Shown here piece after piece: positions 50,950 through 60,040 of a stretch of 64,000 bases of DNA (within the stretch, counting starts at the first letter, position 1; the number at the start of each line of letters is the position of its first letter). Origin of the DNA: Armatimonadota bacterium. Lineage in GTDB: Bacteria > Armatimonadota > Zipacnadia > JAUWAU01. Both the position numbers and the translations under genes were made by a program. Location: positions 1-64,000 of the forward strand of contig JAUWAU010000020.1 of NCBI GenBank assembly GCA_030601885.1, read 5' to 3'. The notes beneath the pieces were generated by a model. The model saw nothing but the letters and a program-made list of their open reading frames with translations, was not told the origin of the DNA and made no database searches.

Positions 50950-51585
50950 GTGCTGTGGCTCCAGGATCCACGACAATTGCTGGCCTGGGTCATCGCGGTT
51001 ACGCTCCACATAACCGTGCACGAATTCGCTCACGCGAAGCGGGCGCAGCTCGCCGGAGACCCAACGCCGGAGATGAATAATCGTGTCACGCTCAATCCGT
51101 TGGCGCACTACGACCTCATTGGAACCACGCTGTTGCTGCTGTTTCGGATGGGTTGGGGCAAGCCGGTACCGACGAACCCGCACAATTTCCGCCGCCCACG
51201 GTACGACGGCATCATGGTGGCGGCCTGGGGCGGGTTCTCCAACCTCATCGCCGCCGCAGTGTTTGGCGTGGTCTGGCAGGTCTTGCGGTCCCAAGGCCTG
51301 GGCGAACCATATTACGTAGTGTTCCACTCATGCGTGTTCTGCGGTCTGATCCTGGCCTTCTTGAACTACATCCCCATCTACCCGCTCGACGGCTCCCACA
51401 TTCTTCTGGGGCTGCTGCCTACGGACAAGGCCATGCGGCTGGAGATGTGGTACCATCGCTTCGGGATGTTCGCGCTGCTAGCCATTATCGTTCTTCCGCC
51501 AGGCAACCCCATCATCTGGCTCGTGCTCCGGTATCCTATTGGGCTGTTCTACAGGCTCTTTGCCGGCCTGCCGTTATTCTTCTGA
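50950..51585 (+). CDS. Site-2 protease family protein (M50 metallopeptidase)
   Basis: A 211-residue membrane zinc metalloprotease. The first membrane segment carries HEFAH (H24, E25, H28) in ITVHEFAHAKRAQLAGDPTP, and NPLAHYDLIGT follows. A later segment has the third ligand in FLNYIPIYPLDGSHIL (D147). About five hydrophobic segments are visible. The size and the NPLAHYDLIGT motif match the short cytoplasmic-membrane S2P branch without PDZ or CBS domains. The target is unknown; such proteases cut anti-sigma or signal-peptide remnants in the membrane. The GTG start is 11 nt after cca. Confidence 0.9.
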   Translation: MLWLQDPRQLLAWVIAVTLHITVHEFAHAKRAQLAGDPTPEMNNRVTLNPLAHYDLIGTTLLLLFRMGWGKPVPTNPHNFRRPRYDGIMVAAWGGFSNLIAAAVFGVVWQVLRSQGLGEPYYVVFHSCVFCGLILAFLNYIPIYPLDGSHILLGLLPTDKAMRLEMWYHRFGMFALLAIIVLPPGNPIIWLVLRYPIGLFYRLFAGLPLFF

Positions 51586-51615
51586 CTATCTCAAGAACGT
51601 CGTGGGACTGTCACC

Positions 51616-52707
51616 ATGAGCGACCTTAAGGGCGTGATCCTGTGCGCGGGGGAGGCGCAGCGCTTGCGCCCCATCAGCTACGCGGCGCCCAAGGCACTAT
51701 TCCCAGTGGCCAACCGGCCGCTCATCGGCTACGCCCTGCAGGCGCTCACTGCAGTGGGCGTCACCGACATCGGCATTGTCATATCCCCCACCCATGGCGC
51801 GACCCGCGACGCTATCGGCGACGGGGCTGCGTGGGGCGCCCGGGTCACGTACATCAAGCAGCAGCAGGCGCGCGGCCTCGGCGATGCCGTGGCCCAGGCG
51901 GCGGAGTTCGTCGGCGACTCGCCATTCCTTCTTTACCTCGGTGACACATTGATGGACCAGGGCATCGGGCCGGTAGTGGACGCGTTCGAGCGCGACGAGT
52001 GTGACGCTCAGATGCTGCTGGCCGAGGTGGCCAAGCCCTGCCGCTTTGGCGTTGCCGAGGTGGACGGCAGGCGAGTCGTGCGGCTCGTCGAGAAACCGAA
52101 GCAGCCCCCGAGCAACCTGGCCGTCGTGGGAATATACGCCTTCACGCCGTGCATATTCGAGGCCATTGGCCGAACGGAGCTGTCGGGCAGGGGAGAGTTG
52201 GAGATCACTGACGCCATCCAGACGATGATAGATAGCGGCCGCACGGTGTGCTGGCTGCGATTGGACGGCTGGTGGGGCGACGTGGGCAGTCCCGAAAGTG
52301 CCTTGGCGACGAACGCCCACCTACTGCAGTCGTTGAACTACGACGTCAAAGGCGACATCGGCGACGACTGCACCGTCGAGGGGCGCGTGAGCGTGGGGCG
52401 CGGCTCAGTAGTTCGGCGCGGCACGCTCCGGGGACCCGTCTGCATTGGTGAGAACTGCAGGATCGAAGACTCCACGATTGGTCCGGACGTGTGTTTGGGC
52501 GACCGCACCTGTGTGCGGAGATCGAAGATCAGCAACACGATCGTGGAAGCCGAGTGCAGCATTTGCGATGTGGGCGGTGGCATTACTAACAGCGTGTTCG
52601 GAGAGCGCGCCAGGGTAACCGGAGTCGGGGATGGGTGCAGTGTAGTGCGGACCCGGCTCTGCGCGGACTCTGAGCTCTGCCTTGCACGCCGAGGCGCTGA
52701 CACGTAA
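51616..52707 (+). CDS. Sugar-1-phosphate nucleotidyltransferase (long RmlA/GlmU-like)
   Basis: A nucleotidyltransferase of 363 residues that activates a sugar-1-phosphate with an NTP. The N-terminus GVILCAGEAQRLRPISYAAP with KALFPVANRPLIGYAL is the NTP-binding loop, followed by FLLYLGDTLMDQG (metal aspartate), FGVAEVDGRRVVRLVEKPKQ and LRLDGWWGDVGSPESALATN. The C-terminal ~110 residues are a left-handed beta-helix with hexad repeats (CTVEGRVSVGRGSVVRRGTL, NCRIEDSTIGPDVCLGDRT). This long form resembles dTDP-glucose-type or mannose-type enzymes. The precise sugar is uncertain, and no rmlBCD genes are near. It lies in the lysA-scp gene chain. Confidence 0.88.
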   Translation: MSDLKGVILCAGEAQRLRPISYAAPKALFPVANRPLIGYALQALTAVGVTDIGIVISPTHGATRDAIGDGAAWGARVTYIKQQQARGLGDAVAQAAEFVGDSPFLLYLGDTLMDQGIGPVVDAFERDECDAQMLLAEVAKPCRFGVAEVDGRRVVRLVEKPKQPPSNLAVVGIYAFTPCIFEAIGRTELSGRGELEITDAIQTMIDSGRTVCWLRLDGWWGDVGSPESALATNAHLLQSLNYDVKGDIGDDCTVEGRVSVGRGSVVRRGTLRGPVCIGENCRIEDSTIGPDVCLGDRTCVRRSKISNTIVEAECSICDVGGGITNSVFGERARVTGVGDGCSVVRTRLCADSELCLARRGADT

Positions 52708-52726
52708 CACGGCGGGAGCCACGGCG

Positions 52727-53536
52727 ATGGTCGGGATTACTGGGCGGTCCATTGACGAGAGCCAACTCGACCTCTTCACCGGCCACCGGGTACACATCGC
52801 CATCTTCGAGGGCCCGCTGGATCTGCTGTTGTATCTCGTGCGGAAGCACGAAGTGGACATATACGAGGTGCCGCTGGCGAGCATTACGGAAGAGTACGTG
52901 GCATATCTGAGAACGTTTGAGCAGCTCAATGTCGAGTTGGCTGGGGAGTTCTTGGTGGTGGCCGCGACGCTGCTGCTGATCAAGTCACGGATGCTCCTGC
53001 CCCTGCAACAGGTCGAGGACGACGAGGACGAGGATGAGGAGCTGGATCCGGAGCAGGAGCTGGCGCAGCGCCTCCTGGAGTATCGCGCGTACAAGGAGGC
53101 ATCGGAGGTGCTGGAGGAGTCGCGGCGGCTGCGAGAGCGCATTTACCTGCGGCCCGCGGAAGACGACGATGACATGGGAACCGGCTGGGTGCTGCTGGAG
53201 GAAGTGTCGTTGTTCGATCTGGTCGGCGTCTTCCGAGAGCTTCTGGACCGGGCCACGGAGCCGGAGCCGCAAACGGTTGTCCGGGAGCAGGTGACGGTGG
53301 GCTCCCAGATCCGCCACATGCTCGACGCACTACGCTCGGCGTCTGAGAACGGACTTACCTTCGCTCAGATACTTACGGGGCCGCTCACGAAGCTGGTGGT
53401 GATAGTCACGTTCCTGGCGGTTCTCGAATTGATTCGGCGGCAGGGCATCCACGTGCGCCAGGGCGATGACGGCGAGATCCGTGTTTATCTGCGCCGACGA
53501 ACGGCGAGCCATGCACAGCTCACGGATGCACGATAG
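52727..53536 (+). CDS. scpA: Segregation and condensation protein A
   Basis: A kleisin subunit of the SMC-ScpAB condensin that organises and separates chromosomes. ATG at 52727 has GGGAG about 9 nt upstream, giving 269 residues. The N-terminal SMC-neck-binding region has FEGPLDLLLYLVRKHEVDIYEVPLASITEEYVAYL. A helix follows with LAGEFLVVAATLLLIKSRMLLP, then an acidic linker (DDEDEDEELDPEQ). The C-terminal winged helix (NGLTFAQILTGPLTKLVVIVTFLAVLELIRRQGIHV) binds the SMC cap. The stop codon overlaps the scpB start by one base (TAGTG), so the two are translationally coupled. No smc gene is in the window. Confidence 0.96.
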   Translation: MVGITGRSIDESQLDLFTGHRVHIAIFEGPLDLLLYLVRKHEVDIYEVPLASITEEYVAYLRTFEQLNVELAGEFLVVAATLLLIKSRMLLPLQQVEDDEDEDEELDPEQELAQRLLEYRAYKEASEVLEESRRLRERIYLRPAEDDDDMGTGWVLLEEVSLFDLVGVFRELLDRATEPEPQTVVREQVTVGSQIRHMLDALRSASENGLTFAQILTGPLTKLVVIVTFLAVLELIRRQGIHVRQGDDGEIRVYLRRRTASHAQLTDAR

Positions 53537-54153
53537 TGGAAGATAAGCTCGATGCCATAGTGGAAGCACTGCTGTTTGCGGCAGCAAGGCCCGTGCCGGC
53601 AGGGCAGATCGCGGAAGTGCTCGAAGTGGACGAAGGCGCCGTTCCGGAGATCGTCGCTGCCTTGTCGCGAGCGCTCGAGGGCCGAGGGCTGCAGGTGGTG
53701 ACGCTTGCCGGCGGCTATCAGCTCAGCACCTGCCCCGCCTTCGCGGAGTACCTGCGACGATTGCGGGAGCCGGAACCGGAGAGGCTCACCCGGCCGGCTC
53801 TGGAGACAGTGAGCATCGTCGCCTATCGGCAGCCTATTACGCGTCCCGAGGTGGACGCCATTCGGGGCGTGGATAGCAGCAGCGTTCTGACGAGCCTCAC
53901 CGAGAAGGGGCTGGTCAAGATCGTCGGTCGCAAGGCAGCACCGGGGCGCCCTCTGCTTTTCGAGACAACATCTCATTTCCTGTCCTCCTTTGGGCTGAAG
54001 AGCCTCGACGATCTGCCGATGCTGGACGCGCTGCGGACCGCCGCCGTGCGCCAACCGTCGCTCGAGCAAGCTGAGATCGGGGACGCGGATACGGCTCCCG
54101 AGCAGCCGGACGAGGCGGGCGATGATGAGCCGAGCGACTCCTCCGGCTCATAG
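53536..54153 (+). CDS. scpB: Segregation and condensation protein B
   Basis: The kite subunit that forms a dimer on ScpA in the SMC complex. The GTG start overlaps the last base of the scpA stop. The 205 residues contain two winged-helix domains: AIVEALLFAAARPVPAGQIAEVLEV and VVTLAGGYQLSTCPAFAEYL, then LETVSIVAYRQPITRPEVDAIRGVDSSSVLTSLTEKGLVKIVGRKAAPGRPLLFETTSHFL. The C-terminal tail is acidic and poorly ordered. The start of the next gene is 83 nt downstream. Confidence 0.96.
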   Translation: MEDKLDAIVEALLFAAARPVPAGQIAEVLEVDEGAVPEIVAALSRALEGRGLQVVTLAGGYQLSTCPAFAEYLRRLREPEPERLTRPALETVSIVAYRQPITRPEVDAIRGVDSSSVLTSLTEKGLVKIVGRKAAPGRPLLFETTSHFLSSFGLKSLDDLPMLDALRTAAVRQPSLEQAEIGDADTAPEQPDEAGDDEPSDSSGS

Positions 54154-54236
54154 CATCGCCCGGGGTCGCGTGTGGCGGCGGCACGTGGCGATGCTATCCC
54201 TCCGCGGGTGTCTTGGCGAAGTACAGGTGACTCTCT

Positions 54237-55532
54237 GTGCGCCGTGCATGGGCCAGAACCCGAGCTATCTCTATGGCCGCCGGCTGTCTGCTGGTGGCTG
54301 CCTCGGTGGGCTCTGCCAAGGACCCCAGCCGCGCCACCGGGCCCGTGGTCCCCAGTCATCAGATACCGCCGCCGACGATTACTGCACAATCCGCCGTGCT
54401 CATCGAGGGCGGAACGGGCGATCTGCTGTTCGCCAAGAACGCCGACGCCAAGCGCTATCCGGCCAGTTTGACGAAGGTGCTCACCGCTGTCGTCGTGCTT
54501 CGTCACGGCGGTCCGTCGCAGTTGGTGAGGACGGGGGATGCGGTGGCCCGGGTGGGCGGCACGAGGGTGGGGTTGACGCCCGGCGAGTGGGTCACCGCGA
54601 CCGATCTGCTCACCGCGATGCTGGTACGCTCCGGCAACGACGCAGCAGTGGCTCTGGCCGAGCACACCGGCGGGTCCGTTGCCGACTTTAGCCGCATGAT
54701 GAACCAGACGGCCGAGGTGCTGGGGGCCACACACTCGCACTTCGCGAATCCCCACGGACTCCACGACTCAAGTCACTACAGCACCGCCTACGACCTGGCG
54801 CAGATCATGCGCCACGGCATGCAGTGGCCGGAGATCCGCCGCCTCGTGCGCCAACGCAGCGCCGTGGTCGCCTCTGCCGAGAACCACTCGGGCACCGTAT
54901 TGGTCAACAAGAACCGGCTGCTCGACGGATATCCGGGTGCAACCGGCATCAAGACAGGATACACGAATGCCGCGGGAAGGTGCCTCGCGGCGTCCGCCCG
55001 GCGAGATAATCGAGAGATCATCGCGGTGCTGCTGGACGCGGAGAAACTTTGGGAGGATGCTGAAGCGCTGCTTGATTGGGGCTTCGACAACTTCGAGGCG
55101 GTGCGGCTCGCGCGGAAGGGGAAGACCTCGTGGCGCGTGCCCGTCCTCGGCGGGAGGGTCCGTGAGCTTCGGGCAGTGGCAATGGAGGACGTCGTGGTCG
55201 TGGCCCCAAAGGGGGAGCGGAATAGCTGCAGCGTCGAGCCGCTGGTGCCCGAGCTGCGCGCCCCGCTCGAACGCGGTCAGGTGGTGGGGCGCCTTCGCGT
55301 CAGAATGTTCACGGGCGCTGTCCGCTACGTTGCCCTCGTGAGCGCGGAGCGGGTGGAAAGATCGGTGTGGGCCCGCGTGACGGCGCGCGGGACCGCTCTC
55401 TGGGGACTGGCGGCCGTCATCTTCGGATTGGTGGGTGTGGCGTTCTATGCATCGGCTGCACAAAGCGCTCGCCGCCGCCGGCGTCGCCTCGCGGCGCAAG
55501 TGCGAAGAGCTAATAGCGGCCGGACGCGTTAG
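54237..55532 (+). CDS. dacF: D-alanyl-D-alanine carboxypeptidase (S11, DacF-like)
   Basis: A penicillin-binding protein of the low-molecular-mass S11 class that removes the terminal D-Ala from peptidoglycan stems. A signal segment (ISMAAGCLLVAASVGSA) is followed by all three active-site motifs: S77-x-x-K80 in YPASLTKVLTA, S132-G133-N134 in LVRSGNDAAV and K239-T240-G241 in TGIKTGYTN. A beta-rich C-terminal domain and a terminal membrane segment (GLAAVIFGLVGVAFYA) with a basic tail anchor it. The GTG start has AGGTGA 6 nt upstream. The 3' end overlaps the rluB gene by about 86 nt, which suggests coupled expression. Confidence 0.94.
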   Translation: MRRAWARTRAISMAAGCLLVAASVGSAKDPSRATGPVVPSHQIPPPTITAQSAVLIEGGTGDLLFAKNADAKRYPASLTKVLTAVVVLRHGGPSQLVRTGDAVARVGGTRVGLTPGEWVTATDLLTAMLVRSGNDAAVALAEHTGGSVADFSRMMNQTAEVLGATHSHFANPHGLHDSSHYSTAYDLAQIMRHGMQWPEIRRLVRQRSAVVASAENHSGTVLVNKNRLLDGYPGATGIKTGYTNAAGRCLAASARRDNREIIAVLLDAEKLWEDAEALLDWGFDNFEAVRLARKGKTSWRVPVLGGRVRELRAVAMEDVVVVAPKGERNSCSVEPLVPELRAPLERGQVVGRLRVRMFTGAVRYVALVSAERVERSVWARVTARGTALWGLAAVIFGLVGVAFYASAAQSARRRRRRLAAQVRRANSGRTR

Positions 55533-56199
55533 CGTGAACGGGCGGGTCGTTCGCACGCTCGGCACCAAGATCGATCCGCAGCGCGACCGTGTCCATGTGG
55601 ACGGGCGGCTGGTGGATCTTCGGACGACAAAGGTCTGGGTGATGCTGCATAAGCCGCAGGGCTACCTGTCCACCTGCTCCGATCCTCACGGTCGTCCCAC
55701 CGTCGGGAGCCTCGTGTCCGGGTATGGCGCGCGGCTCTTCCCGGTGGGCCGGCTCGATATGGACACGGAGGGGCTGCTGCTGCTCACGAACGACGGGGAG
55801 CTTGCCTATCAGCTCACACACCCGAAGTTCGGCATCCCCAAGACGTATGTGGCCGAGGTGGAGGGTGATCCGTCAGCCGCAGCGCTGCAGCGACTCCGCC
55901 GCGGGGTTGAGCTCGAGGACGGCCGCACGAGCCCCGCAGAAGTGCGCCCACTGGCGCGCGGCGGAGGCCGGACGCACATCGAGCTCGTGCTCACTGAGGG
56001 AAAAAAGCGGCAGGTGCGCCGCATGCTCGAGACCGTGGGGCATCCGGTGCGCACCCTTCGGCGCGTGCGCACCGGGCCACTGGCCCTGGGCGATCTGCCC
56101 GTGGGCAAGGCTCGAGAGCTGTCCGCAGAGGAGGTAGCCGCCCTTCGCCGGGCAGTGGGGCGCGAGCCGGAGACGGCCGCGCGGACGCGACATGACTGA
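55447..56199 (+). CDS. 23S rRNA pseudouridine synthase, RluB/RsuA family
   Basis: An S4-domain pseudouridine synthase that modifies 23S or 16S rRNA. ATG at 55447 begins the S4 domain (MHRLHKALAAAGVASRRKCE, RVSVNGRVVRTLG). The catalytic aspartate is D104 in FPVGRLDMDTEGLLLLTNDGE, with KPQGYLSTCSDPHGRPTVG before it. LTEGKKRQVRRMLETVGHPVRTLRRVRTGPL is the usual end block. It overlaps dacF upstream by 86 nt and the next membrane protein by 8 nt. Choice between RluB and RsuA activity is uncertain; the position after scpB and dacF favours RluB. Confidence 0.93.
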   Translation: MHRLHKALAAAGVASRRKCEELIAAGRVSVNGRVVRTLGTKIDPQRDRVHVDGRLVDLRTTKVWVMLHKPQGYLSTCSDPHGRPTVGSLVSGYGARLFPVGRLDMDTEGLLLLTNDGELAYQLTHPKFGIPKTYVAEVEGDPSAAALQRLRRGVELEDGRTSPAEVRPLARGGGRTHIELVLTEGKKRQVRRMLETVGHPVRTLRRVRTGPLALGDLPVGKARELSAEEVAALRRAVGREPETAARTRHD

Positions 56200-57802
56200 G
56201 CAGGGCAGAAGGCGCCGCGGCGTTCCTCTCTATCTTCTCCTCGGATGCCTTGCGGTCATCGCCACCTGGGTTGCCGTCGCAACGCGGTGGGTCCCCTTCG
56301 GAGTGCCCGGGCAGTGGGTCTGGCGTCCACAGCTTCTCGCGCCGCTGCTCCTCACGGGCGAGGCGGCCGCCGCACTGATGGCATCGCTCGTCGTGGCCGC
56401 CTCGGTCGCGGCGCTGGCGCTCCTGAAGCCGCAGCTCAGGCGGACGCACGTCGCGGCATCGCTCGTCGCGCTCGCCACGGCGTCATTGTGCCTGTGCCTG
56501 GCCCTCGTGAGCATGGAGCCGCCAATCCCCGATGCGTTCCGCGCCCTCCGGGGCGCCGATCCGTGGCACCGTCCGGCCCGAGAACGACTCGCGATCAACA
56601 TCGGCGCCATCATGTTCAGCGACGTCGCCTTCCCGTATTACAACGAGGCGGCGCAGATATCCGATGTGGGCGAGTTCGTACGCAACTACGAACAGCGCAT
56701 TCGCGCGCCAGAGACTCCGCAGCGAGTCCAGACCCACCCGGCAGGCGCTGTGCTGGTGCCGTGGCTCCTGCGGAAGGGAGCACATGGCATTGGGGGCAAG
56801 GCACTCCTACAGGCCGCCATGGGGCAGGAGCCTTGGAAAAGCACCGTGCACTTTCTGCGGCGCGCCACCGGCCGGTGGCTTTCCGAGGACGAGTGCGCTG
56901 CCGCGCTCATGGTGGCTCTCGTTCTCATCGCCTTCGGACCCGGTCTTTGCCTGCCGACGTACTTGCTGGCTCGGCAAGTGGGCAATCGCCAACGGGCGCT
57001 GATGTCGGCCGCCATGGTAACCTTCGTGCCCAGCTCCCTGCTGTTCGTTCCCGGCATCGATCAATTGGTCGCCCTTCTGGGCGCATTGGCCCTCTGGCTC
57101 TTCTGTCTGGGGATGCGCGGGGGAAGGGTCTGGGCGCTGGCGGGCGCTGGCGTGCTCCTTGCGCTCGATTGCTTCATCAGCATCGGCGCCGGCAGCCTGG
57201 CCGTCCTGGCGGCAGTTATCGCACTGGCGCCTGTGGTGGCCTTGTGGAAGCGCAAGCAGGCGCGTCGGCGTGCAGCCAGGCGGGCGGCAGTCGGCATTGG
57301 CATCTTGCTCGCCGGGCTGTTGCTCCCGCTGATGGCGCTGTGGCCCGTGTGCGGCTATAACGCCTTCGAGGTTGCGCTCACAGCGGCCGCCCAGCAACGT
57401 GCAATCGTCGTCGAGCAGTGGCAGCGGACGTATAGTGCATGGCTGATGCTGAACCTGGTTGACTTCGCCGTGTTCCTGGGGCCGTGCGTGGCCGTATGTG
57501 CCGTGAGTTGGCTCGTTGGTCGCCTGCGGCGCTGGGACGCGGGGCACGCCATTCTGCGCAGCGACTTCCTGCTCGTCGCCTTCGCCGTCACTCTGGCACT
57601 CGTTGATCTCTCAGGGAGTGCCCGGGCCGAGGTCGGCCGAATCTGGATGCTGCTCATGCCGTGCGCGTGCATACTTGCCGCGCGCCGTGTTGGCAATCAC
57701 CCGCACACTCACGCGTCGCTATTCGCCTTCGTCGTTGTCGTCCTGCAGGTCCTCCACACGGTTGTCCTGCAGCAGAACCTTGACGTCATGACGCCTCAGT
57801 GA
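56192..57802 (+). CDS. Polytopic membrane protein of unknown function
   Basis: A 536-residue protein with roughly 10-12 membrane segments, for example GVPLYLLLGCLAVIATWVAV, LVVAASVAALALLKPQ, ALGLWLFCLGMRGG-like stretches and FAFVVVVLQVLHTVVL. A large soluble loop (~115-215) contains SDVAFPYYNEAAQISDVGEF and HPAGAVLVPWLLRKG, with acidic and H/P residues in the place seen in GT-C glycosyltransferases. That architecture suggests a lipid-linked sugar transferase, but the diagnostic DxD-type motif is not clear. The ATG overlaps the rluB stop by 8 nt. Confidence in the reading frame is high; function is unknown. Confidence 0.7.
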   Translation: MTEQGRRRRGVPLYLLLGCLAVIATWVAVATRWVPFGVPGQWVWRPQLLAPLLLTGEAAAALMASLVVAASVAALALLKPQLRRTHVAASLVALATASLCLCLALVSMEPPIPDAFRALRGADPWHRPARERLAINIGAIMFSDVAFPYYNEAAQISDVGEFVRNYEQRIRAPETPQRVQTHPAGAVLVPWLLRKGAHGIGGKALLQAAMGQEPWKSTVHFLRRATGRWLSEDECAAALMVALVLIAFGPGLCLPTYLLARQVGNRQRALMSAAMVTFVPSSLLFVPGIDQLVALLGALALWLFCLGMRGGRVWALAGAGVLLALDCFISIGAGSLAVLAAVIALAPVVALWKRKQARRRAARRAAVGIGILLAGLLLPLMALWPVCGYNAFEVALTAAAQQRAIVVEQWQRTYSAWLMLNLVDFAVFLGPCVAVCAVSWLVGRLRRWDAGHAILRSDFLLVAFAVTLALVDLSGSARAEVGRIWMLLMPCACILAARRVGNHPHTHASLFAFVVVVLQVLHTVVLQQNLDVMTPQ

Positions 57803-58743
57803 TGCGGTGGGCCAAAGGGAGTACGCCGACCGTGCGAACCAGTCTATGTCTCCTGTGTCTCGTCGCGCTCGTCACCGGGTGCCGCCGGCCATCGGCGCCG
57901 CCCGTTGCCCGGCCTGCTTCGCCGCGGCAGGAAGTGACGCTGCGCGACCAGGCCGGGAGGCTGGTGAAGCTGCCGGCACACGTGCAGCGCATCGTATCGC
58001 TGGCGCCCAGCACGACGGAGACGCTGTTTGCGCTCGGCGTCGGCGATCGCGTGGTGGGCGTCACATCGGTGTGCAACTATCCGCCGGAGGCGAAGCAGCG
58101 GCCAAAGGTGGGAGATTTCCGCCAGAGCGTGGAGAGGATCCTCTCACTCGATCCGGATCTGGTGGTTGCGGTGGCGGATCTGCAAAGCGACATCGTTCGG
58201 CAACTCGACAGGACGGGCGCGCCCCTGCTCGTCATCGATCCGTACACCTTCGATGATCTGTATACGGCCATCCGTCTCGTGGGCAAGGCCACCGGGGCGC
58301 AGAAGCAGGCCGAGAGCCTGGTACGAGGAATCCAGGAAGCCCGGAACAGCGTCAGGCAGGCGGCAGCGCGCCTGCCGGAGGCGCAAAAGCCAAAGGTGTT
58401 CATCGAGATCGGCGATCAGCCCCTACGAACTGCCGGGCCCAACACCTTCGTGAGCCAGATAGTGGAGGACGCCGGGGGGCGCAATATCGGGGCCGATGTG
58501 CGCAGCGACTGGGGCACTTTCAGTCACGAGGCGCTGATCGCCCGGAACCCAGACGTCATCATTACCACCATCTCCGGCGACGTGGACGACATCCTGCACC
58601 GAGACGGCTGGCGCACGATCACGGCCGTCAAGACGGGCCGCGTGTACGCGGTCAATCCTGACCTCGTGGTGCGCCCTGGCCCGCGGCTGAAGGAGGGGCT
58701 GGAGACAGTGTTCGAGGTGCTGCACCCGGGGGAGAAGCCCTAA
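57802..58743 (+). CDS. Periplasmic binding lipoprotein of a B12/iron-type ABC importer
   Basis: A lipoprotein with signal LCLLCLVALVTGC and a BtuF/FhuD-type fold. The first lobe has VQRIVSLAPSTTETLFALGVGDRVVGVTSVCNYPPEA and SVERILSLDPDLVVA, then a long helical backbone. The second lobe has FIEIGDQPLRTAGPNTFVSQIVEDAGGRNIGAD, FSHEALIARNPDVIITT and VNPDLVVRPGPRLKEGL. This class binds cobalamin, haem or siderophores and hands them to a permease. ATG at 57802 overlaps the upstream stop (TGATG); GTG at 57832 preceded by GGGAG is an alternative. No permease or ATPase gene follows; the next gene is on the opposite strand and overlaps the end by 4 nt. Confidence 0.88.
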   Translation: MRWAKGSTPTVRTSLCLLCLVALVTGCRRPSAPPVARPASPRQEVTLRDQAGRLVKLPAHVQRIVSLAPSTTETLFALGVGDRVVGVTSVCNYPPEAKQRPKVGDFRQSVERILSLDPDLVVAVADLQSDIVRQLDRTGAPLLVIDPYTFDDLYTAIRLVGKATGAQKQAESLVRGIQEARNSVRQAAARLPEAQKPKVFIEIGDQPLRTAGPNTFVSQIVEDAGGRNIGADVRSDWGTFSHEALIARNPDVIITTISGDVDDILHRDGWRTITAVKTGRVYAVNPDLVVRPGPRLKEGLETVFEVLHPGEKP

Positions 58744-59783
58744 CTTGCGCAGCGCCCGCAGCTCGTCGGGGGACGGGCTTCGCCGGCGGGGACTGAGCGC
58801 GAGTGTGCCGCTCGCCGGTGGGCCGCTTCGGGTTCCTCGCTCCACTTGCCGCAGTGGTCGTTCAAGCACGCGAGCGCTTCGGAATCCCGCAGGATCAGGG
58901 TAACATCGCAGTCGTTGACGCAATCCCCACAGTGCAGCTCCGCCGCCTCGAGCTGCGCCTCAGCTATTGCGAAGCCCTTGAATGCGGTCGGAGTATCCGT
59001 CCCCTGTCGCCATTCGCCGGCGAGGATGGCGGCGCCGATGGCGCCGATGGCATCGTGGTGCGGCGGGACAACGACGTCCGAGTCGAGCGCTCGCCCGAAG
59101 GCGTCGCGCACTCCGACATTGCCGGCGACGCCGCCCTGAAACACGACCACCGGCCGGATCGCCTTTCCTCGGGCTACGTTGTGCAGGTAATTCCGCACGA
59201 TGGCGTCGCAAAGGCCGGCAATGAGGTCCTCGGCGGCCGCTCCGGCCTGCTGCTTGTGGATCATGTCGGCCTCGGCAAAGACCGTGCACGTGCCCGAGAT
59301 GCGCACGGGCGAACGCGCCTGGCGAGCCAGCCGCCCGAAATCCTCGATGGGGATGTTGAGGCGAGCTGCCTGCTGATCCAGAAAGGAGCCGGTCCCGGCG
59401 GCGCACGCCGTGTTCATGGCGAAATCGGCCAGCATACCATCGTCAATGACGATTATCTTGCTGTCCTGTCCGCCGATCTCGATGATCGTCCGGGCGTCCG
59501 GCACGAAGCGAGCAGCTCCGACGTAGTGGGCGGTGATCTCATTCTTGACGACGTCGGCCCCGACAACTGCCGCACCGAGGTGTCGTCCGCTGCCGGTGAC
59601 GCCAACAGCCTCGACGCGCCCCAAGCCGCTTTCCCGCGCCTCCAGGCGCGCCAATCCGCCCTGAATCGCCTCGATGGGCCGCCCTTGGGTGCGCTCCGTC
59701 AGCGCAGCCAGGACTGCGCCATCGGCATCGAGACACGCGAAGTTCACCGTCACCGATCCGACGTCTATTCCCAGATACGCCAC
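58740..59783 (-). CDS. CoA-enzyme activase (BadF/HgdC-type ATPase)
   Basis: An iron-sulphur ATPase of the family that reduces (R)-2-hydroxyacyl-CoA dehydratases and benzoyl-CoA reductases. GTG at 59783 has GAGGAGG 8 nt upstream. The ASKHA ATPase fold opens with YLGIDVGSVTVNFACLDADG. The bridging cluster cysteines are visible in NTACAAGTGSFLDQQA and SGTCTVFAEADM. Later motifs are FQGGVAGNVGVRDAFGRALD and PPHHDAIGAIGAAILA. The C-terminal ~60 residues contain CGDCVNDC and CLNDHCGKW, as in longer fused activases, but the rest of that domain is missing. No dehydratase subunits are nearby. The electron acceptor is unknown. Confidence 0.88.
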   Translation of the reverse strand: MAYLGIDVGSVTVNFACLDADGAVLAALTERTQGRPIEAIQGGLARLEARESGLGRVEAVGVTGSGRHLGAAVVGADVVKNEITAHYVGAARFVPDARTIIEIGGQDSKIIVIDDGMLADFAMNTACAAGTGSFLDQQAARLNIPIEDFGRLARQARSPVRISGTCTVFAEADMIHKQQAGAAAEDLIAGLCDAIVRNYLHNVARGKAIRPVVVFQGGVAGNVGVRDAFGRALDSDVVVPPHHDAIGAIGAAILAGEWRQGTDTPTAFKGFAIAEAQLEAAELHCGDCVNDCDVTLILRDSEALACLNDHCGKWSEEPEAAHRRAAHSRSVPAGEARPPTSCGRCAS

Positions 59784-60040
59784 CAATGGCCCTCCTCGGC
59801 TACGTCTGCACACGGCCACGCCAAACGCATCATATCGCACCACGAGATCGGCGTCCAGCGGCTATCCGACGGCAGGAGGGTCCTGCGAAACTCGGATTTC
59901 CCGGATACCTCATTCTCGCTGATTTCTTACCTCAGTCGTTCTGGGGGGAAAGGCACCGGCAGGAGCCTATGCCTGAAGCGCCCCTGAGCTGCGGAGAGGC
60001 CGCAATGGCAGAGGCCTGGCTAGAGGGGGCCACAGTCGAC

